Shown here in pieces: positions 61,001 to 64,000 of a stretch of DNA of 64,000 nt. Position numbers and translations under genes: made by a program. A model generated the notes under the pieces. That model was not told the origin of the DNA, ran no database searches, and saw only the letters and a program-made list of their open reading frames with translations. Every line of letters begins with the position of its first letter. The stretch's first letter is position 1. Origin of the DNA: Membranipora membranacea (Eukaryota > Bryozoa > Gymnolaemata > Cheilostomatida > Membraniporidae); contig OU612068.1 of assembly GCA_914767715.1 (NCBI GenBank), positions 33,666,001 through 33,730,000 of the forward strand. Direction: 5' to 3'.

Positions 61001-62871
61001 CGATCGATGGGTTGTTTGGGGGACAGTCGTAACTGACCAATGGCCTAGGTTTCACAGAGAATATTTATTTAGATCTGTATATATTATTTTGTTGGTAGGA
61101 TGTGATAACAAGTCCACACCTATAAGAGCTCACGTCTCGTACAGGTGTGGACAAAGTTTACCTCCACCAGGGTTTTTTGTCATCAAAGTTGGTTTCTTTT
61201 TAAGATGAGGAAAATCATAGTCAAACCTGTCGGGAGCTGTGATATAGGCCAACACGCCCGATTTCCCACGCCGAGTATATCTCTTTTTGCTAGCACCATG
61301 ATTGTCTCTTCCCACTTCCTTCAATTAAATTATAATAACAGACATGTATGAGGATAGAGAAACAGGAGCTGTACCAGTATAATATGGTCACAGGCTGAGG
61401 CTGAGGAATGCAGTATGGACAGGATTACCACCAGGGGTGTAATATGTCTCCTCTCATAGATAGCAGGTGTTATCGTGTGGTCCCTAACCAGTAGTCATAT
61501 TAAAAAAACAGCGCCATAATGCTGGGCGGAAATGTCAATGATTGGGAAGCGCTTGGTGTCACAGCACAGGATCGTGTCTAATCATTATAATGTCTAATAA
61601 AAGAGCTTCGATTTGCTCATGTCAACCTTATGCAAGTTTCCTTATATAAAAAGGCTTTTCTGGATTTTTCCATTCTTTCCTGGACTTGTCAAGAGCAGTA
61701 CTATGTGATAAACCTGGCAGTGGCGGAAAGTTTTACATAAATAATGAGAGATTTGTTGGTTTCCGATCATGCACTTTGCAGGTTGTAATTTTGCTATAAT
61801 AAAACAGTGAGCCACGCTATACAAAGGTTATAGATAGCGACGGCACTGCCTGGCGATTGGTGACACAGAAGTTATCAATCGATTGGGGAGCATTCCTGAT
61901 TGATAGCTCCAGCCAACAGTACCCTCAACTGCATGTACTTCCTAATTTAATTTTAGACACTTTGTTTTCCTGCTCTTATAGTATTTATAAAAAAAAGGAA
62001 GTGATTTACCTACTACAACACCTTTTAGGTTCTGCTTATGAATACTTTTTGCATATACAGTGGTACGAATCCTGGGCAATAACCTGGTCTGTAAACACTA
62101 ATACGTTGGTTTACCTTCAAACTGTGACATGAACTCTCAACTGGAAGTACACTCTAAGTTTTATGTATCTATTAGTTTCAAGTGACTAAGGTTTATGTAT
62201 CAGTGGGACATGGTGGTAATATGAAACGTATTAATTAAGCTGTCAAAAGAAATATTAGAATTGCAAATTTATGTCTGATCTTGTTTGGTAAGGTGTAAAA
62301 CATAATTGAAATTAACTAAGAACAAAGGGATCCCTGGACATATCATTGCTGACGGTTGATCAGCAATAAATGTGGAGGGGATCCGAGTTAATTAAAATAC
62401 AACCTTAAAGAATCAAAGGATCCAAGTAACTCAACATCACAAAAAAGTGTTTTTCTCTGATATTTACATTTGCAAGTTGAGAGATGAAAGGAGAAAACTA
62501 TTAATTTAAATCTTTAAATTTGATACACTCGTAGATCCTTGTATTTATATAGCCGTACTGCTCAATGGCAATTAGCCCGATATTCTTAAAAACAACTTTG
62601 AGAGATCAGAAATCATACTAATTGGATGTTAAAATCATAATATTTTTATCTTTACAGTTGGGCCCACACAGGCAGCTTGTAGCTGAGTTAACTTCTTCTG
62701 TGGGATGATGGCAATAATACGCAAATAGCGATACTCACTAAATAGTTGACGAGGTAGTATTTATCGTACTGAGTATTATTCGGGTTGAGTTTCTTGTGTA
62801 ACTTTTTCCTCATGTGCTCCTTCAATGTGAATCTATCTTTGAAAGTCTTTTCGCAGTACAAACAAAGTAAT
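49069..62871 (-). CDS. ZNF277: ZNF277 orthologue, 3' part (five recognised exons)
   Basis: Seen on the minus strand: 62871-62739 (LLCLYCEKTFKDRFTLKEHM, then KKLHKKLNP and YLVNYL); 59377-59271 (EEDWQDCDE, MCLFCSHTESEHSKLFLHM); 56892-56800 (VAHNFDL, YRLTFYQQVKIINYIRRQ); 53998-53871 (LLRCLQCSDKFDNVDTLLSH, CWDQPE); 49468-49069 (YYFPTFENDNLLSGL, then a long Ser-rich tail to TAG). Junctions are GT-AG and phases fit. Known: ZNF277 is a nuclear C2H2 protein with this exact order of CLYCEKTF, DWxDxxE, CLFC, FYQQVK, RRQ and EYYFPTxEND; in vertebrates it binds ribosomal protein uS5. Odd: the short piece that should follow NYL (before EEDW) was not found in the 3.4-kb intron, and the C-terminal tail after the FP..END motif is longer than in vertebrates. 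Exons for the N-terminal fingers must lie beyond 64000. Confidence 0.92.
52231..52380. repeat. 35-bp minisatellite, about 4.3 copies
   Basis: Units starting ACCTACCTGAGGGAGACAGA and ending CCACCCCTGG follow one another with a few changes each. Located in the last intron of the ZNF277 gene. Confidence 0.8.
54918..55118. repeat. 23-bp minisatellite, 8.7 nearly perfect copies
   Basis: The unit begins GGAGCTGGAGTGTGGGAG and ends CTTCA. Because 23 is not a multiple of 3 and the unit has no stop in any plus frame, all three plus frames stay open and give the same 23-residue peptide repeat (ELECGSFRSWSVGASGAGVW...) in different registers. In a ZNF277 intron on the opposite strand, so no coding role is inferred. 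Confidence 0.92.
58881..59047. mobile_element. 167-bp foldback MITE
   Basis: Left end TCAGGGCATTGTCTGGCAGA and right end read inward TCAAGGCATTGTCTGGCACT pair; the inner part also folds (CAGGTT/AACCTG, GGCTTCAATCTG/CAGATTGAAGCC), so nearly the whole element is a long hairpin. Non-coding; in a ZNF277 intron. Confidence 0.8.
59381..59560. repeat. 35-bp minisatellite touching a ZNF277 splice acceptor
   Basis: Unit starts at 59381, 59416, 59451, 59486 and 59521, exactly 35 bp apart (CATTACTATAAAACAGGACA...). On the gene strand the last unit runs straight into TGATGCAG|AGG, the acceptor of the exon at 59377. The minus-strand units supply the intron's terminal pyrimidine-rich sequence. Confidence 0.88.
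60706..60889. repeat. 14-bp minisatellite, 13 copies
   Basis: Perfect copies of GTCACACCACCAGG. Like the 23-bp array, its length is not a multiple of 3 and it contains no plus-strand stop, which creates spurious open frames (HHQGHTTRVTPPGS). Lies in the ZNF277 intron between the exons at 59.4 and 62.7 kb. Confidence 0.95.
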
Positions 62872-64000
62872 CTGAAAAATAAATCCAAACAGAACTGCGC
62901 ACTGTATGGAATGGCGTCATCGATTATAAATCCAATCCCATTACGCCATCTAGAGGAATTCTCTGTTACGTTTGGAAAATTGGTTAGAGAGAATAACCAT
63001 ATATGAATATAGAAAGGCTATGGAACAGCAGAATAAAGGTGAAGGTAAAGCTTATCCGTGACACGAGCGATTAACACATACAGAGCTGTATTATAATCAC
63101 ATGACTGGAAGTCTTATCCAATCATAGCCAATTATGTAGCAGACAATATCTAAGTATAATATACTTGGAATAATCAGACTAAAGAGTAAAATTCTGATGG
63201 ATCACAAAATAATGTCATAAAAGCAAAAACATCTATCTGAGCCTGGTGGCTCAAGATTGCGATATATGTTTACAAGTAGTTTGGATTGTGGCTTTGGATT
63301 CAATCATCCATTTTACGCAAACAGATATTGGATGGTTGTCAGAAAATTGTAAGCAAGCAAAAACAGATGGTGGCTTGAAACATGAGTGTAAATGATTGGA
63401 ACGAGTTCATCTGACAAATCATATATATATATGTCACTGAGGATAGCCGTGAAGTTCACTAAAAATATCGCCACATCAGATGAGGGAATTCTTTTTCTCT
63501 TTTTGTGGACAAATATATGATGTCATACCTGCTTGTATTCATCTTATTCAATATCTTTGCCTAAACTACCACTTTTGTTAGTACTGTTCCTCCTAGGTCC
63601 AATACATTATGATTACAACAATATCATTCACTAAATCAGGTAAAATGGGGCAATCCTGGTCTGAGCCCCCCCCCTCCCACTTCCCCCAGACTCTTGCCCC
63701 CCCCCCATCCGATGCTCAAGTTTTAGCTTAAAATAAGATAAACGAGGTTTGGAGTTTTGAGTTTGTCTGCGAGTAGCTCCTAAATTCTGGGTCTGCCAAC
63801 TTGTCATGTATGGCAAAGGTGGAGTGAGGGAGTGAGTGAGATTCTCAAGAATTCAATGAATTCAATATGCAATGTCTAACATGATTTTGCAGAAAGAAAA
63901 TCTGGAGGAAGTTTTGGTGTCATGAGCTGGATTTAGGAAAGATTATGAAAAAACTAGACCCCACTGGATTTGACTTGTCAATATTCACTGGTGCAGATGT
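62872..64000. other. ZNF277 intron, no further exon seen
   Basis: The next 5' exon should end with phase 2 and code for the region before CLYCEKTF; no candidate was found up to the window end. Poly-C runs near 63667 and 63696. Confidence 0.5.

Noticed and set aside
60583-61032. 149-codon plus frame with HHQGHTTRVTPPG repeats
   Set aside because: Produced by the 14-bp minisatellite; no splice or domain support and on the opposite strand within a ZNF277 intron.
61520-61580. Short plus frame MLGGNVNDWEALGVTAQDR
   Set aside because: Only about 18 codons and on the wrong strand for ZNF277; no supporting evidence.

Overview
This window is nuclear DNA from an invertebrate animal. The genes are split by introns with GT-AG junctions, AATAAA signals follow genes, the sequence is AT-rich, and it is crowded with DNA transposons, tRNA-derived SINEs and minisatellites. 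The single-exon Shaker-type channel and the mix of Kolobok-like, pogo, hAT and P2X7-domain sequences would suit a cnidarian or another early-branching animal, but the sequence alone does not fix the phylum.

Layout. 1-5025 (+): 3' part of a two-zinc-finger gene resembling the N-terminal fingers of BCL11, its introns carrying a head-to-head SINE pair, a hairpin and a TTAA MITE. 5.8-6.8 kb (-): exons of an unrecognised multi-pass membrane protein. 7.2-21.7 kb: a transposon graveyard with two hAT relics, a tRNA-type SINE, a second copy of the MITE, a broken Kolobok-like transposase gene, and a complete-ended 4.6-kb pogo-like element (TA/TIR) that contains a MITE and an inverted 134-bp satellite but no visible DDE core. 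22.1-26.0 kb (-): a gene for a P2X7-type cytoplasmic ballast domain, broken by two frame changes and by a 2.3-kb TIR element whose target duplication spans a splice donor. 26.0-29.7 kb: nothing recognised except a tRNA-like piece.

29.7-36.1 kb (+): a six-exon, 173-residue small gene with an RFX X-box-like site upstream (candidate ciliary protein), followed by an intact intronless Shaker/Kv1 potassium channel with a changed S6 hinge. 41.0-41.9 kb (+): an intronless 326-residue orphan that combines an optimal Src-family SH2 site (YEEI) with a class II SH3 site. 42-49 kb: no recognised genes. 49.1-62.9 kb (-): the 3' half of a ZNF277 orthologue in five recognised exons, with minisatellites in its introns.

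The host genes do not form an operon or an obvious shared pathway. The best candidates for something undescribed are the X-box gene (29.9-33.7 kb), the SH2/SH3 docking orphan (41 kb), the membrane protein (6 kb), the Kv1 channel lacking the first proline of its PVP hinge, and the interrupted P2X7-domain gene. Exon models were made by eye from splice signals and phase and have not been checked against transcripts.
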